Source: UBA9676 sp963730065
GTDB lineage: Bacteria > Actinomycetota > Actinomycetes > Streptosporangiales > Streptosporangiaceae
Direction of reading: 5' to 3'
NCBI GenBank assembly: GCA_963730065.1
Contig: CAVSQL010000011.1
Location: forward strand, 248,001-312,000
Length of the DNA stretch: 64,000 nucleotides
A program made the position numbers and the translations under genes. Every line of letters begins with the position of its first letter. Positions within the stretch are counted from its first letter, which is position 1. The notes under the pieces are model-generated. The model saw only the letters and a program-made list of their open reading frames with translations. It did no database searches and was not told where the DNA came from. This document shows positions 8,229 through 16,709 of this stretch, piece by piece.

Positions 8229-8621
8229 CTACATCTGCGCAGCGAGACCAGCGATCAGCGATCTCGAAGCAGCGGGGCTTTCCGCTACTGCGCGTAGATG
8301 CTCGAACACAATATAGGTGGTGTACTGCTCGGGCAGCACGGACTGGTAGGCGTGCAGCCAGCCACGCTGGCGTGCGTCACGAAGCAGTGCGGTCAGTTCA
8401 CCCTGATGCGCCTCCTCGACCCCGCAGAGGTCGAGTAAGGTACGGAGCGTCCTGGTCTGGGGCCTCACCCGGGCGTGCTCGATGCGGTAAAGGGTGGCCA
8501 CGTTGATCCGGGTTCGCTCGGCGATCTCGTCCCGTGTTAACCCGGACGACGTGCGCAAAGACCGCAGCTCGGCCGCCAGGCGGCGAAGCCGGACGGTCGG
8601 CGTCTGGCGATCCCCTGGCAT
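8229..8621 (-). CDS. XRE-family regulator with an internally deleted DUF5753 domain
   Basis: About 130 residues. The HTH (about 8-70) includes LRTSSGLTRDEIAERTRIN and LYRIEHARVRPQTRTL. Next comes the opening of DUF5753, RGWLHAYQSVLPEQYTTYI, which runs directly into VFEHLRAVAESPAASRSLI, the usual last segment of DUF5753. Family members are about 280 residues, so roughly 130-150 residues of sensor domain are missing and the frame is kept. It precedes the DUF397 gene by 15 bp and is divergent from an RsbW-like kinase gene. The start is uncertain: ATG 8621 has AAGGAG abutting it, and TTG or the ATG at 8702 are alternatives. Confidence 0.8.
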   Translation of the reverse strand: MPGDRQTPTVRLRRLAAELRSLRTSSGLTRDEIAERTRINVATLYRIEHARVRPQTRTLRTLLDLCGVEEAHQGELTALLRDARQRGWLHAYQSVLPEQYTTYIVFEHLRAVAESPAASRSLIAGLAAQM

Positions 8622-8799
8622 CTCCTTGCTTCCCAAGTTAGTTCCAGATGCGAATGCATCATTGCATGTTGGCCCTAACCAGGGCACTGTTGGCTGAGAC
8701 ACCGTTGCACACGGCCCTTCCCGGAGGCGCAGGATTCAACCGGCCGGCGGGCTGCGGACCATCACCCCCGCGGCACTGGACGAGGAGGACCCGCCACTG

Positions 8800-9372
8800 A
8801 TGGCGACGGGAGAAGGAGTCGGCACTTCCGCCGCGTATGCCCTTGACCCTGAGCAGACGCCGCACACGTACCTGGAGCTCGGGGCGCTCCCGACTGCCGT
8901 GCCCTGTGCGCGGCTGCACGTCAAGCACGTGCTGCGGGAATGGCAGATGCAGGCGCTGGCCGACAGCGTGGAACTGGTCGTCGCCGAGCTGGTCACCAAT
9001 GCGATGCAGGCATCGGCGGGGCTGACGGGCAGCCAGTTCGCCGGGCGCTGGGCCCCTGGGCTGCCGCCGGTGCGGCTGTGGCTCGCTTCGGACGGCGAGC
9101 ACGCCGTGATCCAGGTCTGGGATGCCAGTGACCGGCCGCCGGTCCGGGAGACCGTCCCGGTCAACGCCGAGACCGGACGGGGCCTGCTGATCGTCGAGTC
9201 CCTGGCTGACGAGTGGGGGTCCTACACCCCGGAGGCGTCAAGCGGCAAGGTGGTCTGGGCGGTGATCAGCGACGGCCAGACCTTACCGGCTCCTGCCCGG
9301 CTGCGCGCCCGGGACCACCGTCGCCGCCTAGCCAGCGCCGAAAATCACCGTGACCCGGCTGAATCCCAGTGA
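8800..9372 (+). CDS. RsbW-like ATP-binding protein (HATPase_c_2)
   Basis: 190 residues of the anti-sigma/serine kinase type. The N box is ELVVAELVTNAMQAS (about 57-72), the G1 box VIQVWDASDRPP (about 104-116), and the G2 box ETGRGLLIVESLADEWG (about 125-141). Streptomycete genomes carry many such single-domain kinases beside XRE/DUF397 pairs, where they are thought to take part in partner-switching control. The target is unknown. The ATG at 8800 is preceded by GAGGAGGAC about 10 bases away. Its last 45 bp overlap tail to tail with the DUF4230 gene. No membrane segment. Confidence 0.88.
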   Translation: MATGEGVGTSAAYALDPEQTPHTYLELGALPTAVPCARLHVKHVLREWQMQALADSVELVVAELVTNAMQASAGLTGSQFAGRWAPGLPPVRLWLASDGEHAVIQVWDASDRPPVRETVPVNAETGRGLLIVESLADEWGSYTPEASSGKVVWAVISDGQTLPAPARLRARDHRRRLASAENHRDPAESQ

Positions 9373-10065
9373 GTGCAGCATGCCGGTGAGCATGCCGCGG
9401 GTGTTGCTCTTCGCCTGAGCCAGCAGCGGGCTGTGGGCGGCCGCGGCCTGGATCTTCTGCTGGGCCGCGAGGTAGACCTGCCGCTGGCTGTTCGGGTTGC
9501 CGGAGAAGAAGTTGCCGATCCGGTTCAGGAGCCCCTGCTGCTGAGCGAAGACATAGGACCGGCGGATGTTCAGCGCGGCGGGCTCGAGCCGCGGCTCCGG
9601 TAGCCGGACCGTCACCGCGGTCTGGCCTGGCGAGACCCGGATGTCTTTGCTGCCCAGCTGCGAGAAGTCGACGAAGGCGATGACGGTGCCCTGGCCGACG
9701 AACAGCGTGTCGGTGCCCTCGATGAACGACGGCAGGTACCGCGCCTTCCTGGACAGGTCCACTATGACCTGGAACGACCCGCTGGCCGCCTCGTACCGGC
9801 TCAGGGAGGTGATCGACTTGAGCAGGACCGGCTCGCTGCGCACGGTGGTCGACTCCGCGAACGGGTTCCTGAGCTGCGGCAGCAGGTGGACCGCGGACAG
9901 CACGAGCACGCCGGCCACGATCACGGCCACCGCCGCGGCCAGTCCCGCCAGGCAGCCCGCCAGCCCCCGGCCCCGGCTGGTGCGCACCACGATCTGCTGC
10001 GGTGGGCGCTCCGCCGCCTCCCGCCGGGCAGCTGACGCCGGCGGATCACCGTCCAGGCCGCTCAT
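9328..10065 (-). CDS. DUF4230 membrane-anchored protein
   Basis: 245 residues. A basic cytoplasmic N-terminus is followed by one TM helix (about 36-60, LAGLAAAVAVIVAGVLVLSAV) and an extracytoplasmic DUF4230 domain. Typical blocks are SITSLSRYEAASGSFQVIVDL, SFIEGTDTLFVGQGTVIAFVD, and the amphipathic C-terminus with NTRGMLTGMLHSLGF. The family's function is unknown. ATG 10065 has GGGGAA 9 bases upstream; the in-frame extension to 10200 is not needed. It overlaps the kinase gene's end by 45 bp in the opposite direction. Confidence 0.85.
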   Translation of the reverse strand: MSGLDGDPPASAARREAAERPPQQIVVRTSRGRGLAGCLAGLAAAVAVIVAGVLVLSAVHLLPQLRNPFAESTTVRSEPVLLKSITSLSRYEAASGSFQVIVDLSRKARYLPSFIEGTDTLFVGQGTVIAFVDFSQLGSKDIRVSPGQTAVTVRLPEPRLEPAALNIRRSYVFAQQQGLLNRIGNFFSGNPNSQRQVYLAAQQKIQAAAAHSPLLAQAKSNTRGMLTGMLHSLGFSRVTVIFGAG

Positions 10066-10189
10066 CCGGATCACTTCCCCGTGCGCGCCGTGCGGGCGCG
10101 GGTGCGCAGCCCACGGGGGACGACTACCCGCCTGGCCGCACTCCATGCCGGGCCGGGGCCGCCGGGCCGGCCCGCGGGCGGCTGGCCCG

Positions 10190-10996
10190 CTATCCGGCAT
10201 GGGTGTTCATGAACGCCAGCGTGCGGGCGTTGAACTCCTCGACGTTCTCGTAGATCGGGGCGTGGGCGCAGTCCTCGAAGATGGTGACCTCGGAGCCCTT
10301 AATCGCCTCGGTGAGCGGCCCGGCGAAACGGGTCAACGTGCAGATGTCGTGGTGGCCGAACGTGATGAGGGTCGGCGCCTGGATCGCGCCGAGCACGCCG
10401 CAGGCGTCATGGCCCAGGGCCGCCTCCGACTGCCGCAGGAACGCGTCTACCGGCGGCATCGGGCGGCCGCGGACGAAGTCGGCCAGCGAATCGATGTACT
10501 CGGGCCGCGCCGCGTACAGCTCGGGTGTGAAGCAGTAAGGGAAGACCCCCGCGATCACCGCGTCAGTGACGCTGCCCAGCCCCCGCGCCATGATCCGCCA
10601 GCTCTCAACCACCACCCGCAAGAACGGGTCGGTGCGGTCCCAGGCGCTGTGCAAGGACAGGGACTTGACCCGGGCCGGATGCTTAGCGGCCAGCCACATG
10701 CCGGTCGCGGCGCCCAGGGACAGGCCGAAAACATGAGCCCGTTCCACGTTGGCCGCCTGCATGAACGCGGCGATGTCCTCGGCGAGCAGCTCGGTCGTGT
10801 AGGTGCCCTCCGGCTTGCCGCTCAGGCCGGCCCCACGCAGGTCCACGGTGAAACACCGGAAGTGCTTGGCGTACTCCGCCACCTGGAACGCGTAGCACGC
10901 CTGGTCGGCCGCGAGGTACGGGATGAGCACAATGGGCTCCCCCTCACCCTGGACCTCGTAGTAGATGTCGATGCCGTTTCCCTGGACGGTTGGCAT
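10190..10996 (-). CDS. Alpha/beta-fold hydrolase
   Basis: 268 residues with the full triad: nucleophile in FGLSLGAATG (Ser about 94), acid in ITFGHHDICT (Asp about 218), base in EDCAHAPIYEN (His about 246). The start of the fold, MPTVQGNGIDIYYEVQGEGE, is characteristic. The opening loop NPYLA-like segment reads IPYLAADQACY. The ATG at 10996 has GGAGG 7 bases upstream. It is related in design to the hydrolase at 5049-5852 but clearly diverged. It lies alone between DUF4230 and Rv1733c-family genes, so no pathway is suggested. Probably an esterase or lactonase. Confidence 0.87.
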   Translation of the reverse strand: MPTVQGNGIDIYYEVQGEGEPIVLIPYLAADQACYAFQVAEYAKHFRCFTVDLRGAGLSGKPEGTYTTELLAEDIAAFMQAANVERAHVFGLSLGAATGMWLAAKHPARVKSLSLHSAWDRTDPFLRVVVESWRIMARGLGSVTDAVIAGVFPYCFTPELYAARPEYIDSLADFVRGRPMPPVDAFLRQSEAALGHDACGVLGAIQAPTLITFGHHDICTLTRFAGPLTEAIKGSEVTIFEDCAHAPIYENVEEFNARTLAFMNTHAG

Positions 10997-11131
10997 GTAG
11001 ATCCTCCGCTCGGCGTGGGTAGTCGGCTGCCCGCCAGCGATCTTTGTGCGATCCGATGGTGCCAACTATGGGCCCAGGGCTCCGCTGGTGGCTAGGGCCG
11101 ACGGGAAGCGCCGGTCACGCGCGGGCGACGG

Positions 11132-11737
11132 CTACTGGCGGCCTGTCCACTGCGGCCCGGTCGCCTTCCAGCGGGCGTCCCACGCGGCCAGCCGCCGCCG
11201 GTCCAGCACCCACCGCGCGAGGAGGCCGATCGCGGCGAGCACGGCCGCAACGGCCACGGTGGCCAGCGACGCGGCCAGAGCTATCTCCTCGGTCACATCG
11301 CCCCGCTGCAGCGGGACATCGGTCAGCCGCCCGGAGCCGTCGGCCCACACCACCACCGTGCTGCCCGCCTTGGCACCGACCGGGGCATAGATCTCACCGG
11401 TGCGCGGTGTCCCGTCCGGCGCCGTCCACCGCGCCGGCACCACAGATTCCAGCGACGCCTGGAACATGGGCTGGGTCTTGGCCGACCCGCTGCGGAGCAG
11501 CACCGCGGTCACCCGGTGCCAGCCAGCCTGGGCATGCTCGATACGCGAGCCGGTCACGGCCGCGGCGTGGCCGGCCGCGAGCGCGGCCAGCGGGGCGCCG
11601 AAGAGGAAAGCGGCGATCAGCATGACCATCACGGCGCCCTCCACCCGGTCAGCGGTACGCCGCAGCGGATTGCCGTCCGGCCGCCACTGGCGCACCAGAC
11701 CTGGCAGCGGTCCCCCCCGTATTCTCCGTTGCCGCAT
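11132..11737 (-). CDS. Rv1733c-family two-TM membrane protein
   Basis: 201 residues. The N-terminal signature NPLRRTADRVEG is followed by TM1 (about 35-58). A soluble extracytoplasmic domain then carries VVPARWTAPDGTPRTGEIYAP and KAGSTVVVWADGSGRLTDVPL, and TM2 lies at about 150-172, with a basic WVLDRRRLAAWDA tail. This is the layout of mycobacterial Rv1733c, a DosR-regulon antigen of unknown function that is widespread in actinobacteria. ATG 11737 has GGAAAGGGA about 8 bases upstream. It is divergent from the HdeD-like gene with about 240 bp between the starts. Confidence 0.85.
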   Translation of the reverse strand: MRQRRIRGGPLPGLVRQWRPDGNPLRRTADRVEGAVMVMLIAAFLFGAPLAALAAGHAAAVTGSRIEHAQAGWHRVTAVLLRSGSAKTQPMFQASLESVVPARWTAPDGTPRTGEIYAPVGAKAGSTVVVWADGSGRLTDVPLQRGDVTEEIALAASLATVAVAAVLAAIGLLARWVLDRRRLAAWDARWKATGPQWTGRQ

Positions 11738-11981
11738 CGCGGTTTCCCTTTCCGGCTCTGAGGCTCGGTGAGGGCCCCGCAGGCCGTCTGGTCCCGCTGC
11801 CGCCCCAGCCCCCGATAGAAGCTCCCCCGGCCCGGCCAGTCTACGAGGCCCGGTGAGCTGCTGTGCCTGCTCACCGGGCCTGCGGGAAGGCCGGCCGCGG
11901 CGCTGCGGGGCGGGCGGCAGGCCCAAGAAACCGGCCCCAGGGCTCTGGCGCCACACCGGCCACTCGAGCATGCTGGTATCT

Positions 11982-12563
11982 ATGCAAACGCAGGAGCCTT
12001 CGCTTCAGTCGCCGGCCGCGGCCCTGGCCGCCAGGTCGTGGCAGCTGAGCCTGTTCATGGGGATTGTGACGCTGATCCTCGGGATCATCGTCGCCGCCCA
12101 CCCGACGGGCTCGCTCAACGTCATCGCCGTCCTGCTCGGCATCCTCATGATCATCTCCGGCATCTTCCACCTGATCCGGGTGTTCGACCAGGCGGAGCCG
12201 CACCGGGTCTGGCTCGGCATCGCCGGCCTGCTGTTCATCGTGGCGGGCGTGATCCTGATCCGGCACCTGGACCTGACCAGGGCGATCATCGGCCTGTTCA
12301 TCGGGATCACATGGATCATCCAGGGCGTGGTCGCGCTGATCGCCGGCATCGGGGGCGGGTCCCACGAGGGCCGGGGCTGGTGGATCGCCTTCGGCGTGGT
12401 CAGCATCATCGCCGGCATCGTGGTCACCGTCACCCCGCTCAACTCGCTCACCTTCCTGGCGGTCCTGTTCGGCATCTGGTTCATCGTGATGGGCTTGTTC
12501 GAGATCATCGGGGCGTTCATCCTCCGGCGCGCGCTGCGCACCGAGGGCCCGCCGGCCGGGTGA
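11982..12563 (+). CDS. HdeD/DUF308-family membrane protein
   Basis: 193 residues with six TM segments in three pairs. Repeated motifs typical of DUF308 are LFMGIVTLILGIIVAAHP, LLGILMIISGIFHLI, and FIGITWIIQGVVALI, ending in FGIWFIVMGLFEIIGAF. E. coli HdeD is linked to acid resistance; in actinobacteria the role is unknown. No clear ribosome binding site precedes ATG 11982, and ATG 11970 is an alternative, so the transcript may be leaderless. A convergent sirtuin gene follows after about 100 bp. Confidence 0.85.
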   Translation: MQTQEPSLQSPAAALAARSWQLSLFMGIVTLILGIIVAAHPTGSLNVIAVLLGILMIISGIFHLIRVFDQAEPHRVWLGIAGLLFIVAGVILIRHLDLTRAIIGLFIGITWIIQGVVALIAGIGGGSHEGRGWWIAFGVVSIIAGIVVTVTPLNSLTFLAVLFGIWFIVMGLFEIIGAFILRRALRTEGPPAG

Positions 12564-12664
12564 CTGCGCGGCCGCCCGGCCCGGGCTGAGCGGGTGCCTG
12601 AATAAGAGCCGGTGACCCGCACAACCCGGCTCGCGGTGGTGCTGCTGGCCATCGCCCTGCGGCG

Positions 12665-13501
12665 CTAGCCGCCGCCCTGGGCCCCGCGCAGCTGGCGGGC
12701 GATCCGCGGGACGGCTTCGCCGATCGGGTCGCGGACGACCGCGGCCGCCATCGGGTCGTAGGGGGTGGGGTCGCGGTTGACGATGACCAGCGCCGCGCCC
12801 GCCTGAACGGCGAGCCCGCACAGCGAGGCGGCCGGCTCCACGGTCAGCGTGCTGCCGACCGCCAGGAACACCTCGCACGTGGCCGCCGCCTGCCCGGCCC
12901 GCGCGAACACGCCCGGATCCAGCGGCTGGCCGAACATGACGGTCGCGGACTTCAGGATCCCCCCGCACCTGGTGCACGGCGGGTCCTCTTCCCCGGCCTC
13001 GACCCGGGCCAGGGCGCCGGCCATCGGGGACCGGTCGCCGCAGGACACGCACACCACGCTGAACATGGTTCCGTGCAGCTCGATCACCCGGTCCGCGGGC
13101 GTGCCCGCCTTCTGGTGCAGCCCGTCGATGTTCTGCGTGATCACCGAGGTGACCAGCCCGGATCGGGCCAGGTCCGCCAGCGCCACGTGGGCACGGTTGG
13201 GCTCGGCGCGCCAGGCCGGGTGGTCGCGGCGCGCCCGCCAGGACCGGCGGCGGACCGCGGAGTCCCTGACGTAGGCCTGGTAGGTGGACAGCTTCTCGGC
13301 GCCCGGGTTCGTGGTCCACAGGCCCTGCGGCCCGCGGAAATCCGGGATGCCGGAATCGGTGGAGATCCCCGCCCCGGTCAACACCGCGACCGCCCGCGCG
13401 CCGCGCGCCCACGGCGGGACGCCAGCCGCCCCGGCGGCGCCATCGGCATGCTCGGCCCGGCCCACCCTGCGATCCTCGGCCAGCCAGCGGCCATCACGCA
13501 A
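12665..13501 (-). CDS. Sir2-family NAD-dependent protein deacylase
   Basis: 278 residues. The NAD-binding Rossmann start is AVAVLTGAGISTDSGIPDFRG (residues 37-57) with GxGxS and the PDFR motif. TQNIDGLHQKAG carries the conserved Q-N-x-D, and VIELHGTMF the catalytic His. The zinc knuckle is C-V-S-C (about 151-154) with C-T-R-C about 25 residues later. FGQPLDPGVF and VGSTLTVEPA close the NAD site. The WTTNPGAEKLSTYQAY segment suggests a general lysine deacetylase rather than a class III desuccinylase (no A-x-x-S-x-Y-x-x-R). It probably acts on acetylated metabolic enzymes. Confidence 0.92.
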   Translation of the reverse strand: MRDGRWLAEDRRVGRAEHADGAAGAAGVPPWARGARAVAVLTGAGISTDSGIPDFRGPQGLWTTNPGAEKLSTYQAYVRDSAVRRRSWRARRDHPAWRAEPNRAHVALADLARSGLVTSVITQNIDGLHQKAGTPADRVIELHGTMFSVVCVSCGDRSPMAGALARVEAGEEDPPCTRCGGILKSATVMFGQPLDPGVFARAGQAAATCEVFLAVGSTLTVEPAASLCGLAVQAGAALVIVNRDPTPYDPMAAAVVRDPIGEAVPRIARQLRGAQGGG

Positions 13502-13618
13502 ACCGCTTAAGCACCCTTGCGCAATCCAGTTTGCTATGCAAATCTATTGGCGATGCGCAACGAGCTGCGCCCAGGCTGCACCGGGCGGCGCACGGGGCCC
13601 GGGGAAGGAGGCCGTGCC

Positions 13619-14446
13619 GTGGCCGATGATCAGGGCTCCCCGGGCTCACCCCCCGAGCGCCCGGCAGGCGGGGGCGGCCAGGACGGCCGCCCACCGGACG
13701 CAGCCGGGGCAGGCCCGGCGGGCGGGCCCGGCGTGCTGCTCGCCGACCTGGCCCGGCTGCGCCGCCAGACCCGGGCGGCCCGGCACGCCTACTGGTTCCC
13801 GCTGATCCTGTTCGGCCTGCTCACCTGCGGCGCCGCACCGCTGTACGTGGCGGCCGCCGCGCCGCCGTCGCTATCCGGCACCCGCGCCGTCGGCTACGGG
13901 CCCGTCCTGCTCGGTGGCCCGCCGTTCGGCATGAGCAGCTTCTACATCGGCTGGTACTGGGCGGTCGCGCTCGTCGGCGGCTATCTGCTCACGCTGCTGT
14001 GGTACCGGCGGCACGCGGGCCAGACGGGTGTGTGGACTCCCGCCCGGGGCTATCTGATCACCGGCGTGGTGCTGACGGTACTGGTCCTGGCCATCCCGCC
14101 ACTGACCAGCTGGCTGCACTTCCTCAGCTTCGTGTGGCTGCCGTTCGGGGACGTGTGGATCAGGGGCACGGTGGCCTTCCTGATCATCGCTATCGGCCTA
14201 TGGGTGCTGGCCGGGGCGGAGCGCAGCCGGGTGCTGGCCGTCATCGCGCTCATCTATACCGGCGCGGCCCTGCTGTCCAGCCTGTACAACACCGAGAACA
14301 TCCTGTTCCGGCTGGGCTGGAACCCGGGCCGGAGCGCTTTCTCCTGGCAGCTGACGGCCCTGCCGAACATTCTGCTTCCCGCCGCCGTCCTCCTCGTGGC
14401 CGGATGCGGCGCCTTCGTCGCGCAGCGCAGGCGGAGCACGGCGTGA
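13619..14446 (+). CDS. Polytopic membrane protein of unknown function
   Basis: 275 residues starting at GTG 13619, which has AAGGAGG 7 bases upstream. A Pro/Gly-rich cytoplasmic N-terminus ends at LLADLARLRRQTRAARHAYWF. About six TM helices follow (the first about 60-80). The pattern of an R-R-x-x-RAARHAYWFPL-type lead into a helix is common in streptomycete membrane proteins encoded beside small winged-helix regulators. The stop overlaps the next gene by 4 bp, so the two are translationally coupled. No transporter signature is recognised. Confidence 0.75.
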   Translation: MADDQGSPGSPPERPAGGGGQDGRPPDAAGAGPAGGPGVLLADLARLRRQTRAARHAYWFPLILFGLLTCGAAPLYVAAAAPPSLSGTRAVGYGPVLLGGPPFGMSSFYIGWYWAVALVGGYLLTLLWYRRHAGQTGVWTPARGYLITGVVLTVLVLAIPPLTSWLHFLSFVWLPFGDVWIRGTVAFLIIAIGLWVLAGAERSRVLAVIALIYTGAALLSSLYNTENILFRLGWNPGRSAFSWQLTALPNILLPAAVLLVAGCGAFVAQRRRSTA

Positions 14447-14838
14447 GCGACGGCGCCCCCGGGCCGGGACAACCCGGCGGACCCGGGCCCAGCGCAGCGC
14501 CGTCCGGCCCGGGCACCCACCCGACCAACGGGCTCGACGACACGGTGCACCAGCGGCACCGGCTCGGCATTCTCACCATCACCGCCGAGGCGCGGGCCGA
14601 GTTCGGATACCTGCGCGACACGCTCGGCCTCACTCCCGGCAATCTGTCGCGGCACCTGACCGTACTGGAGGAGGCGGGCCTGGTCCGGGTGGACAAGGGC
14701 TACCAGGGGCGCCGCCCCCGCACCTGGGTGCGGATCACCAGCCAGGGGCGGGCCGCCCTCGCCGCCGAGCTCGCCGCCCTCACTGAGCTGCTCCGCCACC
14801 ACAACGGCTCCCCGGCCAGGCCGCCCGGCCCGGCTTGA
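14443..14838 (+). CDS. Small winged-helix (MarR/HTH_27-like) regulator
   Basis: 131 residues. A Pro/Gly-rich N-tail (about 1-30) is followed by a compact winged helix: HRLGILTITAEARAEFGYLRD, then LTPGNLSRHLTVLEEAGLV as the recognition helix, then the basic wing KGYQGRRPRTWVRITSQG. This single-domain type lacks an effector domain. It overlaps the membrane-protein gene by 4 bp (GTGA), so it probably controls that gene or responds with it, as in many actinobacterial membrane protein/regulator pairs. It uses a GTG start. Confidence 0.8.
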   Translation: MSDGAPGPGQPGGPGPSAAPSGPGTHPTNGLDDTVHQRHRLGILTITAEARAEFGYLRDTLGLTPGNLSRHLTVLEEAGLVRVDKGYQGRRPRTWVRITSQGRAALAAELAALTELLRHHNGSPARPPGPA

Positions 14839-15108
14839 CCTCACGCCGTGCCCGCGGCGGCTGCCCCCGCCAGGCCCGGGCCCGCGGGCCATGCTCGTGA
14901 TCATGACGTTGCGGTTGCTCTGGCAGCATCGAGGTCGTGGTCACGAACCGGGTTGGCAGCGGCTGGCCGTACCCACCCCGGTGGCATCCGTTGCGGGCCG
15001 GTATCGGTTCGGCCACGAATCATGACGGGTCTTGCCTGCCGTGCCCGCCTGGCCTTGAATTGGGGTTCACAAAGTGGCTATACCGGCTGTGTGAGCAGGG
15101 CAAGTGCG

Positions 15109-15969
15109 ATGAATGATGGTTCATCGGCTGCGGTGGCTCCCCCTCCGCCCGGCCAGCGTGCGGACGTGCTGGAGGTCCGTGACGTCACGGTCCGGTTCGG
15201 CGGGCTCACCGCACTGGACGCTGTCTCCCTCACCGCCGCGCCGCGCCAGGTTACCGGGATCATCGGCCCGAACGGGGCCGGCAAGACCACGCTGCTGAAC
15301 GTCCTGTGCGGCTTCGTCCGGCCCGACTCCGGGGGCGTGAACCTCGGCGGGACCTCCCTCACCGGACTGCCGCCGCACCGGCTCGCCTCCCTGGGGATCG
15401 CCCGCACGCTGCAGGGAGTCGGCCTGTTCCAGGGGCTCACCGTGCTGGAGAACGTCATGGCCGGCGCCACCTGCCAGGCCCGGGCCGGGTTCTGGCCCGC
15501 GCTGCTCGGCCTGGCCCGCTCCGACCGCGACGAGCGCGCGCTGCGGCAGCGGTCACTGGCGGCGCTCGACCGGGTCGGGGTGGCCGACCAGGCCGGCCGC
15601 CAGCCCGATCAGCTGGCCTATGGCCTGCGCAAGCGGGTCGCGCTCGCCCGCGCGCTCGTGACCGGGCCGCGGGTCCTGCTGCTGGACGAGCCAGCCAGCG
15701 GCCTGTCCGAAGCCGAGCTCCCCGAGCTGGGCGACCTGATCACCGGGCTCGCGGATGACGCCTCGGTGGTGGTGGTCGAGCACCGGATGGACCTGATGAT
15801 GTCGGTCTGCCAGGCCATCGCCGTGCTCGACTTCGGCAAGCTCATCGCGCACGGGACGCCGGAGGCGGTGCAGGCGGACCCGGCGGTCACCGACGCCTAC
15901 CTGGGCACCGAAGACCCCGGCGAACAGGACAGCCCTGGCGAACAGGACGGTGAGCCAGCCGATGGCTGA
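15109..15969 (+). CDS. livG: Branched-chain-type ABC transporter ATP-binding protein LivG
   Basis: 286 residues. Walker A is GPNGAGKTTLL (about 52-62), the Q loop lies in RTLQGVGLF, the signature region is LAYGLRKRVALARALV in the degenerate form seen in LivG, Walker B is VLLLDEPASGL and the H loop is VVVEHRMDLM. It is the first gene of the Liv cassette and overlaps livF. The C-tail has a Glu-rich repeat of the form DPGEQD/SPGEQDG. An in-frame GTG at 15091 is an alternative start. About 270 bp upstream hold no gene and should contain the operon promoter. Confidence 0.88.
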   Translation: MNDGSSAAVAPPPPGQRADVLEVRDVTVRFGGLTALDAVSLTAAPRQVTGIIGPNGAGKTTLLNVLCGFVRPDSGGVNLGGTSLTGLPPHRLASLGIARTLQGVGLFQGLTVLENVMAGATCQARAGFWPALLGLARSDRDERALRQRSLAALDRVGVADQAGRQPDQLAYGLRKRVALARALVTGPRVLLLDEPASGLSEAELPELGDLITGLADDASVVVVEHRMDLMMSVCQAIAVLDFGKLIAHGTPEAVQADPAVTDAYLGTEDPGEQDSPGEQDGEPADG

Positions 15970-16684
15970 TACGCCCGCGCTCGCGGTGGAGGACGTTGTG
16001 GCCGGTTACGGCGGCGTCCTCGCCCTGCAGGGCGTCTCCCTGTCCGTGCCGCCCGGCACGATCACCGCCGTGCTCGGCGCGAACGGCGCGGGCAAGACCA
16101 CCCTGCTCACGACGATCTCCGGGTTCGTGCGGCCGCGGCAGGGCCGGATCACCCTGGGCGGCGCCGACCTGACCCGCCGCCGCCCGGAGGAGATCGTCCG
16201 CGCCGGGCTGGCGCACGTCCCGGAGGGGCAGGGCGTGATCACCGAGCTGACGGTAGAGGAGAATCTGCGGCTCGGCGCCTTGTGGCGGCACGGCTCCGAC
16301 GGCCGGGCGGAGGCACTCGCCGACGCCTACCGGCGCTTCCCGCTGCTGGCCGCGGCCCAAAAGCGTAGTGCCAGCACCCTGTCCGGCGGGGAGCGGCAGA
16401 TCCTGGTGATCGCCCGCGCGCTGATGGCCCGGCCCCGGGTGCTGCTACTGGACGAGCCGTCGCTGGGCCTGGCGCCGAAGATGGTGGCCCAGGTCATGGG
16501 CCTGATCCGGCGGCTGCGCGACGAGACCGGGCTGACCGTCCTGCTGGTCGAGCAGAACGCGCGCAGCGCGCTCGGCATCGCCGACCGGGGGGTGGTGCTC
16601 AACCTCGGCCGGGTGGTCGCCACCGCGGACGCGGCGGTGCTCGCCGCCGACGTCGGCCTCCGCCAGCACTACCTCGGGTTCTAG
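15962..16684 (+). CDS. livF: Branched-chain-type ABC transporter ATP-binding protein LivF
   Basis: 240 residues. Walker A GANGAGKTT (about 39-47), LivF-typical HVPEGQGVITELTVEENL, signature STLSGGERQILVIARALM, Walker B VLLLDEPSLGLAP, and the switch VLLVEQNARSAL. With LivG it forms the ATPase heterodimer. I chose ATG 15962, which has GGTGAG 7 bases upstream; GTG 15950 is the alternative. Either start overlaps the end of livG, so the two are coupled. The permease gene follows after 25 bp. Confidence 0.9.
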   Translation: MADTPALAVEDVVAGYGGVLALQGVSLSVPPGTITAVLGANGAGKTTLLTTISGFVRPRQGRITLGGADLTRRRPEEIVRAGLAHVPEGQGVITELTVEENLRLGALWRHGSDGRAEALADAYRRFPLLAAAQKRSASTLSGGERQILVIARALMARPRVLLLDEPSLGLAPKMVAQVMGLIRRLRDETGLTVLLVEQNARSALGIADRGVVLNLGRVVATADAAVLAADVGLRQHYLGF

Positions 16685-16709
16685 GCATCCGGAAGGAGGT
16701 TGCCAGCAA

